The notes below the pieces were generated by a model. The model was given only the letters and a program-made list of their open reading frames with translations, was not told the DNA's origin and searched no databases. The translations under genes and the position numbers were made by a program. Shown here one piece after another: positions 9,191 through 18,165 of a stretch of DNA of 59,895 nucleotides (positions are counted from its first letter, which is position 1; every line of letters starts with the position of its first letter). The DNA is from Lachnospiraceae bacterium (GTDB lineage: Bacteria; Bacillota; Clostridia; Lachnospirales; Lachnospiraceae), in NCBI GenBank assembly GCA_017441295.1, contig JAFRYA010000019.1, positions 1 to 59,895 of the forward strand, written 5' to 3'.

Positions 9191-10326
9191 TGGGCAAATA
9201 CGTAATTGACGCAACTGAAGGAAGGGCAAAGGCTGCCACATTTGAAACGGTGCATGGAACTATCCATACCCCGGTTTTCATGAATGTGGGTACGGTGGCT
9301 GCCATCAAGGGGGCGGTTTCTTCTGTGGATCTGCACAGCGTAGGCACCCAGGTAGAACTCTGCAATACATATCACCTGCATGTCCGTCCGGGAGATGACG
9401 TGGTTTACAAGATGGGCGGACTCAGGCCTTTCATGTGCTGGGACGGCCCTGTGCTGACAGACAGCGGCGGCTTCCAGGTATTCTCTCTGGGAGAACTCAG
9501 GAAGATAAAAGAAGAAGGCGTATATTTCCATTCACATGTGGATGGCCGCAAGATATTCATGGGTCCTGAAGAGAGCATGCAGATCCAGTCACATCTGGCA
9601 TCTACCATAGCAATGGCATTCGATGAATGCCCATCAAGCAGGGCAGAGCGCAGATATGTTGAGGACAGCGTAAAGAGAACTGAGAGATGGCTGGTGCGAA
9701 GCAAGGCTGAAATGGACCGCCTGAACTCGCTGCCAGAAACCCTCAATCCCGATCAGATGCTTTTCGGCATTAATCAGGGGGCATGCTTCGATGACATACG
9801 TATTGATAATGCGGACTATATTTCCACACTGGACCTGGACGGCTATGCGCTGGGCGGTCTGGCGGTAGGCGAGACACATGAGGAGATGTATCACATTCTG
9901 GACGTTACCGTGCCTCATCTGCCTCAGAACAAGCCGGTATATCTCATGGGAGTAGGTACACCTGCCAACATTCTGGAAGGAATTGAGAGGGGCGTAGACT
10001 TCTTTGACTGCGTTTATCCGAGCAGGAACGGCCGCCACGGACATGTCTATACAAAGCATGGCAAGCTTAATCTCCTGAATGCCAAATTTGAGCTGGATGA
10101 GAGCCCGATAGAGGAGGGCTGCGGATGCCCAGCTTGTCAGCATTTCAGCCGCGCTTACATCAGACATCTGCTCAAAGCCAAAGAAATGCTCGGTATGAGA
10201 TTATGTGTATTGCATAATTTATATTTTTATAATAGAATGGTGGCTGATGCCCGTCAGGCCATTTTGAACAACAATTTTTCTGAGTATAAGAAAAAAATGC
10301 TTGAGGGTTTCGATAATAATATGTAA
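9190..10326 (+). CDS. tgt: tRNA-guanine transglycosylase (queuine tRNA-ribosyltransferase)
   Basis: A 378-residue TIM-barrel enzyme that exchanges guanine 34 for a 7-deazaguanine base in GUN-anticodon tRNAs. DSGGFQVFSL carries the catalytic Asp, the second Asp region reads DCVYPSRNGRHGHVYT, and the zinc site is CGCPACQH with a later His. The tRNA-contact loop PSRNGRHGH differs from the common PTRNARNG form; I believe this variant occurs in other Clostridia. The ATG overlaps the aroC stop by one base, so translation is probably coupled. yajC follows, as is common. Confidence 0.93.
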   Translation: MGKYVIDATEGRAKAATFETVHGTIHTPVFMNVGTVAAIKGAVSSVDLHSVGTQVELCNTYHLHVRPGDDVVYKMGGLRPFMCWDGPVLTDSGGFQVFSLGELRKIKEEGVYFHSHVDGRKIFMGPEESMQIQSHLASTIAMAFDECPSSRAERRYVEDSVKRTERWLVRSKAEMDRLNSLPETLNPDQMLFGINQGACFDDIRIDNADYISTLDLDGYALGGLAVGETHEEMYHILDVTVPHLPQNKPVYLMGVGTPANILEGIERGVDFFDCVYPSRNGRHGHVYTKHGKLNLLNAKFELDESPIEEGCGCPACQHFSRAYIRHLLKAKEMLGMRLCVLHNLYFYNRMVADARQAILNNNFSEYKKKMLEGFDNNM

Positions 10327-10367
10327 AATAACAATGTTAGAGTTGTTTTATATTAGGAGGACTATCA

Positions 10368-10976
10368 ATGAATTTAACGAATTTCTTGGCTTTCTTTAAC
10401 TGCGCAGGCAACCAGGCAGCTACAACAGGAGCTGACGGTTCCAGTGGTGGCGGAAGCAATTGGATAATGATCGTTGTTTACATCGTGCTTTTCGGTGCGC
10501 TGATCTATTTCCTTATGATCAGACCATCCAGAAAGCAGAAGAAGGAAGCTGAAGCCAGGAATTCAGGCCTTGAACCGGGCGATAGCGTTCTTACCACCAG
10601 CGGATTTTACGGCACTATTGTAGCCGTTAATGGCGATACAGTTATCGTTGAATTTGGTAATAATAAAAACTGCCGTATCCCGATGAGCAAACAGGCCATC
10701 TCACAGGTTGAGAAGGCTAATGCGGCTGTTGCTCAGCCATCCTCATCTGCAGCTCCGGCCGGAGACTCATCCAAGAGCCAGGAATCTTCCAAGAGGAAAT
10801 TCTTTGGCAAAGGCAAAGCAGCAGCTGAAGAAGAGCAGGCAAGGGCAGAAGCAGAAGCAGCTAAGGCAGCACAGGCAGCAGAGGAAAAGGTTGAAGAAGC
10901 CGTTTCAGATGCAGTTGAAGAAGTTAAAGACACCGCAGCCGAGGTTGTTGATGAAGTAAAACCGGACGATAAATAA
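10368..10976 (+). CDS. yajC: Preprotein translocase subunit YajC, long C-terminal tail
   Basis: The N-terminal half is a standard YajC: one membrane segment around residues 34-54 ending in MIRP, then the small soluble domain with LEPGDSVLTTSGFYG. YajC associates with SecDF in the Sec export machinery. At 202 residues it is about twice the usual length. The extra ~100 residues are a low-complexity Ala/Glu/Lys tail, probably a cytoplasmic coiled coil or disordered segment. AGGAGG precedes the ATG. A strong terminator follows, closing the block that began with rel or clpC. Confidence 0.92.
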   Translation: MNLTNFLAFFNCAGNQAATTGADGSSGGGSNWIMIVVYIVLFGALIYFLMIRPSRKQKKEAEARNSGLEPGDSVLTTSGFYGTIVAVNGDTVIVEFGNNKNCRIPMSKQAISQVEKANAAVAQPSSSAAPAGDSSKSQESSKRKFFGKGKAAAEEEQARAEAEAAKAAQAAEEKVEEAVSDAVEEVKDTAAEVVDEVKPDDK

Positions 10977-10999
10977 TCCGAGGTTAACAAGTAATCAGC

Positions 11000-11031
11000 G
11001 AGGGAGCCCAAAAGGCTCCCTCTTTTCTTTT
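11000..11031 (+). terminator. Rho-independent terminator after yajC
   Basis: Nine-base-pair stem GAGGGAGCC/GGCTCCCTC with a short A-rich loop, followed by TTTTCTTTT. Confidence 0.93.
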
Positions 11032-11052
11032 CAAAATACTTTAACGCTTTAC

Positions 11053-11081
11053 TTGATTAAAATATTTGTTTGGTGTAGACT
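11053..11081 (+). promoter_or_regulatory. Probable promoter of the serC-serA operon
   Basis: TTGATT, 17-bp spacer, TAGACT, 35 bases before the serC start. It is moderately close to the sigma-A consensus and is the first candidate after the yajC terminator. Confidence 0.55.
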
Positions 11082-11116
11082 ATATGAAAATTTTAAAAAA
11101 TTAAGGGAGAAAAAAG

Positions 11117-12199
11117 ATGGCCAGAGTATATAATTTTTCAGCCGGACCTGCAGTCCTTCCGGAGGAAGTTTTGCAGGAAGCAGCAGATGAAATGATGGAT
11201 TACAGAGGCTGCGGCCTCAGCGTTATGGAGATGTCACACAGGAGCAAGACCTTCGACGACATCATCAACACAGCTAAGCAGGACCTCAAGGACCTTATGA
11301 ACATTCCTGATGATTATGAGATCCTCTTCGTTCAGGGCGGCGCTTCACAGCAGTTCGCGGCAGTTCCGATGAACCTCATGAGAAATAGAGTAGCTGATTA
11401 TATCGTGACCGGACAGTGGGCCAAGAAGGCTTACCAGGAAGGCCAGATCTATGGCGACGCATATAAGATCGCTTCATCTGAGGACAAGACATTCTCATAT
11501 ATTCCTGACTGCTCAGACCTGCCGATCCATGACAATGCAGACTATGTATATATCTGCGAGAACAATACTATTTACGGAACCAAGTTCTGGAAACTCCCGA
11601 ACACCAAGGGCAAGATCCTGGTTTCGGATATGAGCTCATGCTTTCTCTCCCAGCCTGTAGATGTTACTAATTACGGCCTTATCATTGCAGGAGCACAGAA
11701 GAACATTGGTCCAGCAGGTGTAGTTGTAGTTATTATCCGCAAGGACCTCATCAGGGATGACGTGCTGCCATGCACACCTACTATGCTGAAATACAAGACT
11801 CATGCTGACAACAATTCACTTTACAATACACCGCCTGCATATGGCATCTATATCTGCGGCAAGGTATTCAAGTGGCTCAAGGACATGGGCGGTCTGACCG
11901 TAATGCAGGAGCGCAATGAGAAGAAGGCTAAGCTGCTGTACGATTATCTGGATAAGAGCAAGATGTTCAGGGGCACAGTTGTCAAGGAAGACCGCTCAAT
12001 CATGAACGTGCCGTTCGTAACAGATTCCGACGAACTGAACAAGAAGTTCATCGCTGAAGCAGCACAGAACGGTCTGGTACAGCTGAGCGGCCACAGAACA
12101 GTAGGCGGCATGAGAGCATCTATCTACAATGCAATGCCTTACGCAGGCGTTGAGAAACTGGTTAAGTTTATGAGCGATTTCGAGAAGGAAAACGCATAA
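11117..12199 (+). CDS. serC: Phosphoserine aminotransferase
   Basis: A 360-residue PLP enzyme converting 3-phosphohydroxypyruvate and glutamate to phosphoserine. It opens with YNFSAGPAVLPEEVL, the SerC hallmark, and has the PLP lysine in GAQKNIGPAG and the C-terminal region GHRTVGGMRASIYNA. An AGGGAG ribosome site precedes the ATG. serA follows after 15 bases and a DUF1015 gene overlaps serA, a frequent three-gene serine operon in Clostridia. Confidence 0.96.
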   Translation: MARVYNFSAGPAVLPEEVLQEAADEMMDYRGCGLSVMEMSHRSKTFDDIINTAKQDLKDLMNIPDDYEILFVQGGASQQFAAVPMNLMRNRVADYIVTGQWAKKAYQEGQIYGDAYKIASSEDKTFSYIPDCSDLPIHDNADYVYICENNTIYGTKFWKLPNTKGKILVSDMSSCFLSQPVDVTNYGLIIAGAQKNIGPAGVVVVIIRKDLIRDDVLPCTPTMLKYKTHADNNSLYNTPPAYGIYICGKVFKWLKDMGGLTVMQERNEKKAKLLYDYLDKSKMFRGTVVKEDRSIMNVPFVTDSDELNKKFIAEAAQNGLVQLSGHRTVGGMRASIYNAMPYAGVEKLVKFMSDFEKENA

Positions 12200-12214
12200 A
12201 GGAAAGGGGACAAC

Positions 12215-13372
12215 ATGTACAGATACAAATGCCTGAATCCTATCGCAGCAATCGGACTGGATGGATTTACCTCGGATTATACAAAGGTTGCAGAAGATGA
12301 GGCTGCTGACATCATTCTGGTCAGAAGCGCCAAGATGCATGAGATGGAGTTCGAACCTGAACTCAAGTGTATTGCCAGAGCCGGAGCAGGTGTCAATAAT
12401 ATTCCGCTTGACAGATGCGCTGAGCAGGGCATTGTAGTTTTCAATACCCCTGGAGCCAACGCAAACGGCGTTAAGGAGCTGTTCGTTTTCGCGGCCATCG
12501 CATCACTCCGTGACGTGATCGGAGGCATCGGCTGGACAGCATCTGAAGCAGGTAATCCTGATATTGCTGCCCTGACAGAGAAAGAAAAGAAGAAATTCGT
12601 AGGCCACGAGATCACCGGCAAGAAGCTGGGCGTTATCGGCCTCGGCGCTATCGGAGCCAAGGTTGCCAATGTGGCAGTAGCTCTGGGAATGAAAGTAACA
12701 GGCTTTGACGCATTCCTGAATGATGCCATGAAGGCAGCGCTTGATCCTCAGGTCAAGATTGCTGCAAACATGGATGAACTGGTACAGGATGCTGATATGC
12801 TGACAATCCACGTTCCTGCCATGCCGGCTACTAACGGCATGATCAATGCAGACCTGCTGGCCAAAGCCAAAGACGGCGTAGTTGTGATCAACCTGGCCCG
12901 CGACACTCTGGTTAATGAGCCAGATATGGCTGCAGCCCTGGAGTCCGGCAAGGTAGCTAAATATGTCTGCGACTTCCCGACAGCAGGCAATACTAACATG
13001 AAGAATACTATCCTGATCCCGCACCTGGGAGCTTCCACTGAAGAGTCTGAAGACAACTGTGCTGTAATGGCAGTTGAGGAAATCGTGGATTTTATGGAGT
13101 ATGGCAACATCAGGAATTCTGTTAACTATCCGGCCGCTGCTCTGGGCACATTTGTTGGCAGCAGGACCACAGTCTGCCACAAGGCATCGCTGGACGGCGT
13201 TGCGCTTATGAATGCCATCAAGGATGCAGGCGGCATTGTTGACAATATGATCTCCAAGAAGAGAGGAGATTATGCATATTCTATCTTTGACGTAGATAAT
13301 CCGGAAGGAATTGAAGAAAAACTTAATAATATTGACGGAGTAATCAAGGTCAGAACATTATGGCACAAATAA
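12215..13372 (+). CDS. serA: D-3-phosphoglycerate dehydrogenase (short type)
   Basis: A 385-residue NAD-dependent 2-hydroxyacid dehydrogenase, first enzyme of serine synthesis. The nucleotide-binding GLGAIG motif lies in the centre; catalytic residues are seen in NLARDTLVNE (Arg) and HLGASTEESEDN (His). The C-terminal ~70 residues look like an ACT regulatory domain, so serine feedback is possible. It follows serC closely and overlaps the next gene by 13 bases. Confidence 0.93.
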   Translation: MYRYKCLNPIAAIGLDGFTSDYTKVAEDEAADIILVRSAKMHEMEFEPELKCIARAGAGVNNIPLDRCAEQGIVVFNTPGANANGVKELFVFAAIASLRDVIGGIGWTASEAGNPDIAALTEKEKKKFVGHEITGKKLGVIGLGAIGAKVANVAVALGMKVTGFDAFLNDAMKAALDPQVKIAANMDELVQDADMLTIHVPAMPATNGMINADLLAKAKDGVVVINLARDTLVNEPDMAAALESGKVAKYVCDFPTAGNTNMKNTILIPHLGASTEESEDNCAVMAVEEIVDFMEYGNIRNSVNYPAAALGTFVGSRTTVCHKASLDGVALMNAIKDAGGIVDNMISKKRGDYAYSIFDVDNPEGIEEKLNNIDGVIKVRTLWHK

Positions 13373-14628
13373 AACCTTTCAAGGGCATCAGGCCAAATCC
13401 TAAGTATGTCCAGAGGGTAGCCAGCCTCCCATATGATGTTTATTCTGAAAAGGAGGCCAGGGAGATTGTGGCCAGGAACCCGATGTCTTTCATGAAGATC
13501 GTCAGACCTGAGACAGGGTTCCCGAGAAACGTTGACCCATATTCGGACAAGGTCTACGAAAGAGCCAGAAAACTCATTGATGATAATATTTCCAAGGGCA
13601 TCTTTACTGTAGACACAGAGGATTGTTATTACATATACAGAGAAATAATGAATGGCCGGTCTCAGACCGGCCTGGTTGCATGCTTTGCGGTTGATGACTA
13701 TCTGAACAACGTCATCAAGAAGCATGAGCATACCAGAAAAGAAAAGGAAGAGGACAGGACCAGGCATATTGACGTATGTGCTGCCCAGACAGGCCTTGTA
13801 TTTCTGGCATTCAAGGATGAGTTCGGCGCGAGAGCCATCATGGAGCAGGTAACACATCATGAGCCTCTCTATGAATTCGTATCCATTGATAATGTTATGC
13901 AGCTGGTCTGGAAGGTGGATGATCCTGATAAGGTTGACAAGATCACCAAGGCCTTTTCCAAGGTTGAGAGCTATTATATCGCTGACGGGCACCACCGCGC
14001 GGCTTCAGCCGCAACCGTCTGCAAGAAGAGAAGGGTATTAAGACCTGACTATACAGGAGACGAGGAGTTCAACTACTTCATGGCAGTTGCTTTCCCGCAC
14101 ACTGAGCTGAACATCCTGCCTTATTACAGGGTCGTATCAGACCTGAACGGCCTCAGTCCCAAATTATTCCTGGAACTGGTTTCCAAAAAGTTTTATATCA
14201 AAAAGATCCATCGCACGATTTCGTTAAGGGAACGTAAGGGCGGCATTTTCCAGCCAAGACACAAAGGAGAGTTCGCGATGTATCTGGGAGGACGCTGGTT
14301 CAGGCTGCAGGCAAAGCCTGAGATACAGAGTAATGACGCTGTGGACGGACTGGACGTTATGATACTGCAGAAGAACATCCTCGACCCGATCCTGGGCATT
14401 AAAGACCCCAGAACCAACAAGCGCATAGACTTCGTCGGCGGCATCAGAGGAATGACTGAACTGGAGCGCAGATGCAAGACCGACATGAAGGTCGCGTTCG
14501 CCTTGTATCCGACTTCCATGGAAGAATTATTCAGGGTAACGGACGAAGGAAAGGTCATGCCTCCAAAATCCACATGGTTTGAACCAAAACTTCAGAGCGG
14601 ATTATTTATCCACAAATTAGAAAGTTAG
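13360..14628 (+). CDS. DUF1015 family protein
   Basis: A 422-residue cytoplasmic protein of the DUF1015 family, often cotranscribed with serA and serC. The family signature ADGHHRAASAA is present near residue 210. No membrane segment or signal peptide. The ATG lies 13 bases before the serA stop, so translation is likely coupled. Function is not established; the constant link with serine genes suggests a role in serine or phosphoserine metabolism. No terminator is seen, but a new promoter starts right behind it. Confidence 0.88.
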   Translation: MAQIKPFKGIRPNPKYVQRVASLPYDVYSEKEAREIVARNPMSFMKIVRPETGFPRNVDPYSDKVYERARKLIDDNISKGIFTVDTEDCYYIYREIMNGRSQTGLVACFAVDDYLNNVIKKHEHTRKEKEEDRTRHIDVCAAQTGLVFLAFKDEFGARAIMEQVTHHEPLYEFVSIDNVMQLVWKVDDPDKVDKITKAFSKVESYYIADGHHRAASAATVCKKRRVLRPDYTGDEEFNYFMAVAFPHTELNILPYYRVVSDLNGLSPKLFLELVSKKFYIKKIHRTISLRERKGGIFQPRHKGEFAMYLGGRWFRLQAKPEIQSNDAVDGLDVMILQKNILDPILGIKDPRTNKRIDFVGGIRGMTELERRCKTDMKVAFALYPTSMEELFRVTDEGKVMPPKSTWFEPKLQSGLFIHKLES

Positions 14629-14657
14629 TTGAAATATAACTCAATAAGTGTTATAAC
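14629..14657 (+). promoter_or_regulatory. Promoter of the BKACE operon
   Basis: TTGAAA, 17-bp spacer, TATAAC, directly after the DUF1015 stop and about 60 bases before the BKACE start, which has a GGAGGAG ribosome site. Confidence 0.7.
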
Positions 14658-14717
14658 AAGTAGTGGACTTTTAATAAATTAAATCTAAAGTTTAAAATTA
14701 TTGGAGGAGAAATAAAA

Positions 14718-15593
14718 ATGGCAGATTTAAAAGCATTAAAGAACAAATGTATCATTACCGTAGCTCCTACAGGTGCATGGCCAAAGAAGGAAAACAATCC
14801 TAACGTTCCTATGACACCAGAAGAGATCGCTGAAGACGTATACGAGTGCTGGAAAGCTGGTGCTGCAGTAGCTCATCTTCATATGAGAGACGAAAATGGT
14901 AACGGTATCATGGATCCTGTAAGATTCAAAAAGACTGTTGAACTTATCAAAGCTCACAAAGATTGTGATATCGTTCTTAACCTTACAACATCAGGTGACA
15001 TCCATGCTGATGACGAAATCCGTGTTGCTCATGTTAAAGAGTTAAAGCCAGAGATGGCATCTTATGACTGTGGTTCTATGAACTGGTTAAACAGCGGTCT
15101 GTTCATCAACAGCCCTAAGTTCCTTGAGGACTGCGGACTTCTTTTCCAGGAACTCGGTGTTAAGCCTGAAATCGAAGCTTTCGATCCTGGTATGATCGCA
15201 AACGCTGCTTACTACATCAAGAAAGGTGTTCTTAAGACTCCTGTACACTTCCAGTTCTGCATGGGCTGCGCAAATGGTATCACAGGTACTATGAAGAACC
15301 TTGTATTCATGAAGGAAGAAGCTGAGAAGTTAGTAGGCGCTCAGAACTTCACATGGTCATGCTTCGGTGTTGGTCATTCAGCTATGGAAATGCTCTACGG
15401 TGCAGTAGCACTCGGCGGACATATCCGTGTTGGTATGGAAGACAACGTACTGTTCGCTAAAGGCCAGCTGGCTGAGAGCAACGCACAGTTCGTAAGAAGA
15501 GCAGTTGAGGCTGTTAAGCTGTATGGCCGTGAGGTTGCTACACCTGACGAGGCTCGTCAGCTCCTTAACCTGCCACCTTACAACGTACAGTAA
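14718..15593 (+). CDS. BKACE family enzyme (beta-keto acid cleavage; Kce-like, DUF849)
   Basis: A 291-residue TIM-barrel protein of the family that condenses a beta-keto acid with acetyl-CoA and cleaves it to acetoacetate plus an acyl-CoA; the founding member Kce acts on 3-keto-5-aminohexanoate in lysine fermentation. Zinc ligands H53 and H55 (AHLHMRD) and E241 (RVGMEDN) are in place. No other lysine-fermentation gene (kamA, kal, kdd) is nearby, so the substrate is open. Codons are strongly biased to GGT, GCT, CTT and CGT, unlike the flanking genes, which suggests high expression or a different origin. A hairpin separates it from the next gene. Confidence 0.88.
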   Translation: MADLKALKNKCIITVAPTGAWPKKENNPNVPMTPEEIAEDVYECWKAGAAVAHLHMRDENGNGIMDPVRFKKTVELIKAHKDCDIVLNLTTSGDIHADDEIRVAHVKELKPEMASYDCGSMNWLNSGLFINSPKFLEDCGLLFQELGVKPEIEAFDPGMIANAAYYIKKGVLKTPVHFQFCMGCANGITGTMKNLVFMKEEAEKLVGAQNFTWSCFGVGHSAMEMLYGAVALGGHIRVGMEDNVLFAKGQLAESNAQFVRRAVEAVKLYGREVATPDEARQLLNLPPYNVQ

Positions 15594-15628
15594 TCTGAAC
15601 TAAATAGCTATTAGCTAGACAATTCTAT

Positions 15629-15650
15629 GAGCCGGAGTTTTCTCCGGCTC
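15629..15650 (+). promoter_or_regulatory. Intra-operon hairpin after the BKACE gene
   Basis: Perfect nine-bp stem GAGCCGGAG/CTCCGGCTC with a TTTT loop. It is followed by ATATTATAAA rather than a T run, so it is more likely a leaky terminator or an mRNA-stabilising or processing hairpin that sets BKACE expression above the downstream genes. Confidence 0.6.
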
Positions 15651-15684
15651 ATATTATAAAAAGACTTAGAAAGGAGTATTCATT

Positions 15685-15873
15685 ATGACCTGGGGAGCTC
15701 AATATATGTGCTATGTCTGTGAGAAATGCGGCAAGAAATACAGGTATGCGATTGACCTGATCGGTGACTATGGCGCAGATTTTGGTAAATGTCCGGTATG
15801 CGGCAGCGAAGGTAAACTTACATGTGAAGGACCGGTTTCTGTTGAAACACAGCAATACGAGGATGTTGAATAA
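15685..15873 (+). CDS. Small zinc-ribbon protein
   Basis: A 62-residue protein with cysteines at 9, 12, 15, 36 and 39; the C12-x2-C15 and C36-x2-C39 knuckles suggest one bound zinc. AAGGAG precedes the ATG, and the stop shares a base with the next start, so it is a real operon member. It may be a metal-site or corrinoid-related helper, but there is no direct evidence for function. Confidence 0.75.
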   Translation: MTWGAQYMCYVCEKCGKKYRYAIDLIGDYGADFGKCPVCGSEGKLTCEGPVSVETQQYEDVE

Positions 15874-16877
15874 TGAATAGACCAATTACACAAAGAGAAA
15901 ATTTCCTTAGAGCAATAAGGCACGAGGATCCGATGTGGATTCCTCTGAATTCTGACTGCCAGCTCTTTGCTCCTGAAATCATTCCTGATAATTTGGCCAG
16001 AGGCATGCTGCGTCAGGAGGCACCATTTAATGGCAAGTTTGGCGGCCCGGACATGTTCGGCGTTGAATGGGTCTTTGAAGAACTGGTAGGAGGCTCCATG
16101 GTAGTGCCTGGCAATCCCAAGGTTCCTGATATTTCAGAATGGAGAAAGTATATCACCATTCCTGACGTAGATTCATGGGATTGGGAAGGCTGCGCCGCGG
16201 CTAATCAGGGAATGCTGAACTGTGGCAAATACATTAACGGACTGATCCTTTCAGGACTGTTTGAGAGGCTGATCTCATGGCTGGATTTCGATAATGCTTT
16301 ATTCGCCCTGATCGACGAAGACGAGACGGAATATGTTCATGAGATATTCGGCGTGCTGGTTGAAGTTTATAAGAAGATAATCTTCAACAGCAAGAAGTAT
16401 TTCAATATTGACGGAATGTGCCTCCATGATGACTGGGGTGCACAGAAGGCTCCGTTCTTCTCACCGGCTATGTGCCGTGAGATGATCGCACCTTACATGA
16501 AGCAGATTGTTGATTATGCTCACAGTCTGGGAGTATATCTTTATCATCACTGCTGCGGCAATGTCGGCCTGATGGTGCCAATCATGATCGAGTGCGGCAT
16601 TGACCAGTGGGACGGTCAGGAGATCAATGACAAGGCAGCGCTGATCAAAGAGTATGGAGATAAGATACTGATCGGAAGCTCCGATACTTTAAGCGCTATT
16701 CCGGGACAGAGAGAAGGCCTGCCGGCAGACAAAATCCCTGGAGCAGTTGACGAGTACTTCAAAGAGTACGGCTGGGACGGACATACAAAGGGCAAACTGT
16801 TCTATCTGATGAACAAGCGTCCTGATGAAACTATCATCGATCCTTTCACAGAAAAGGGTCTTGAGCTCATGAAATAA
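15873..16877 (+). CDS. UroD-family protein, methyltransferase (MtaA/CmuA-like) type
   Basis: A 334-residue TIM-barrel protein resembling uroporphyrinogen decarboxylases, but of the branch that includes corrinoid methyltransferases. It opens with TQRENFLRAIRHEDP, typical of that branch. The segment H225-H226-C227-C228-G supplies a possible zinc site like the His-x-Cys motif of MtaA. Such enzymes move methyl groups between a corrinoid protein and a thiol or take part in O- or N-demethylation. No corrinoid protein gene is in the window. The ATG overlaps the stop of the zinc-ribbon gene. Confidence 0.82.
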   Translation: MNRPITQRENFLRAIRHEDPMWIPLNSDCQLFAPEIIPDNLARGMLRQEAPFNGKFGGPDMFGVEWVFEELVGGSMVVPGNPKVPDISEWRKYITIPDVDSWDWEGCAAANQGMLNCGKYINGLILSGLFERLISWLDFDNALFALIDEDETEYVHEIFGVLVEVYKKIIFNSKKYFNIDGMCLHDDWGAQKAPFFSPAMCREMIAPYMKQIVDYAHSLGVYLYHHCCGNVGLMVPIMIECGIDQWDGQEINDKAALIKEYGDKILIGSSDTLSAIPGQREGLPADKIPGAVDEYFKEYGWDGHTKGKLFYLMNKRPDETIIDPFTEKGLELMK

Positions 16878-16888
16878 AGGAGAGAAAA

Positions 16889-17278
16889 ATGGTATTAGGA
16901 AGTTATTACTGCACTCTGACGTCAGAATTTGGTCTGATGCATGAGGGCGTTGTAGAAATGTATCGTGAAGACGATGGCTCTGTAAAGGGCACAATGATCG
17001 GCACATTCTTCTGGAAACCGACTCACTTTGTAGATGCAATTGTCGAAGGAGATACATTCAAATTTGACGCTTATTTCAACACACCTTGTCAGGCATACAC
17101 CCTGCATGTTGAAGGACGCGTGGACGGAGATGACCTGACTGCTGACGTACAGAGCACGATCGGTCCATGGAAGCTGGAAGGCTACCGTGTAAACGACAGT
17201 TATCACACAGGCGGCGATGAAGTTGCTGTTAAGCACTCTTTTCAGAGGACTCTGCAGCAGCGCAAGGCCAGGATTTAA
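16889..17278 (+). CDS. Hypothetical protein, beta-rich, 129 residues
   Basis: I do not recognise the family. The protein has no signal peptide or membrane segment; alternating hydrophobic and polar residues and repeated aromatic-glycine turns suggest a small beta barrel of the lipocalin or calycin sort. It has a good AGGAGAG ribosome site 11 bases after the UroD-like gene and lies 11 bases before the VOC gene, so it is a stable operon member. It may bind the pathway's small molecule; this is inference only. Confidence 0.7.
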   Translation: MVLGSYYCTLTSEFGLMHEGVVEMYREDDGSVKGTMIGTFFWKPTHFVDAIVEGDTFKFDAYFNTPCQAYTLHVEGRVDGDDLTADVQSTIGPWKLEGYRVNDSYHTGGDEVAVKHSFQRTLQQRKARI

Positions 17279-17289
17279 GGAGGTGCGGT

Positions 17290-18144
17290 ATGAGCAGTGC
17301 ATTGGACTATGGAATGAGATTTGGACACACCGGTGTGCACGGATACAATCTCAAAGAAGCTATTCAGTGGCATATCGATACATTTGATATGCATGCCGCA
17401 CTGGATCTGGGACATAACCACGGACATTCTCCTATGGTTCAGTTCGTTAAGGTCGGAGATTCCAGAATCGAATTATACGAAGTAAAGAATGGTTATCCGG
17501 TCAGCCTTCATGATATGGAACAGTATATCTGTGCTAAATGGACAGGTCTGGCTGTTGTAGAGTATGATGAGTGGCTTAAACATGCTAAGGAAATCGGAAC
17601 GAAGATCATCTTCGAAGGCGATGGCATGTGCATGGTAAATGATCCATCGGGTGTCCCTTATAAAGTAAAGAGAGACTGGCTTAAAGAAGACACCATTTAC
17701 CGCGGAGGCAAATGGGGAACGAGAGTTGAAAGCTTCGCGATGACAGTTTACAACATCGAGGAGACCGCTTTCTGGTACGGAGAGATGTTCGGCTTTAAGA
17801 GACTTCCTGAAGAAGACTATGTTTGCCCGAAGTGCGGACAGAAAGTTGGAATCATCGATCTGGACAACTTCAGAATGGAACTCTTTGAAAATCCTGACGC
17901 TAAACCTTTCACTCTGATGGATTTTGAGTATTTCGTCGGATGTAAGCATCTGGATATCTATATGAAAGACAGGGCCGGCTGGACTGAGTATATGCAGACT
18001 CTTAAGTCACAGGCCCCGGTTATTGTTTCCATGGCCAACAGGCAGCACCCGGAACTCGGACCACTGCCGCACTATGTTCTGGACAACAATAATTATCTGA
18101 TGGAAATGAGCGACGACGGCGCTTATGACAGAGACAAAAAATAG
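17290..18144 (+). CDS. Double VOC-domain protein (glyoxalase/dioxygenase superfamily)
   Basis: A 284-residue protein made of two vicinal-oxygen-chelate modules, each a tandem beta-alpha-beta-beta-beta repeat: residues ~8-130 and ~148-275. His and Glu residues placed as metal ligands occur in both (for example GHTGVHGYN and RIELYEV). Between strands of the second module lies CPKCGQ (C179, C182), half of a zinc ribbon. The superfamily covers isomerases, epimerases, extradiol dioxygenases and binding proteins; in an anaerobe an isomerase or epimerase is more likely than a dioxygenase. It is the last gene of the operon. Confidence 0.82.
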   Translation: MSSALDYGMRFGHTGVHGYNLKEAIQWHIDTFDMHAALDLGHNHGHSPMVQFVKVGDSRIELYEVKNGYPVSLHDMEQYICAKWTGLAVVEYDEWLKHAKEIGTKIIFEGDGMCMVNDPSGVPYKVKRDWLKEDTIYRGGKWGTRVESFAMTVYNIEETAFWYGEMFGFKRLPEEDYVCPKCGQKVGIIDLDNFRMELFENPDAKPFTLMDFEYFVGCKHLDIYMKDRAGWTEYMQTLKSQAPVIVSMANRQHPELGPLPHYVLDNNNYLMEMSDDGAYDRDKK

Positions 18145-18165
18145 AACCTGATTACAAATCTGAAA

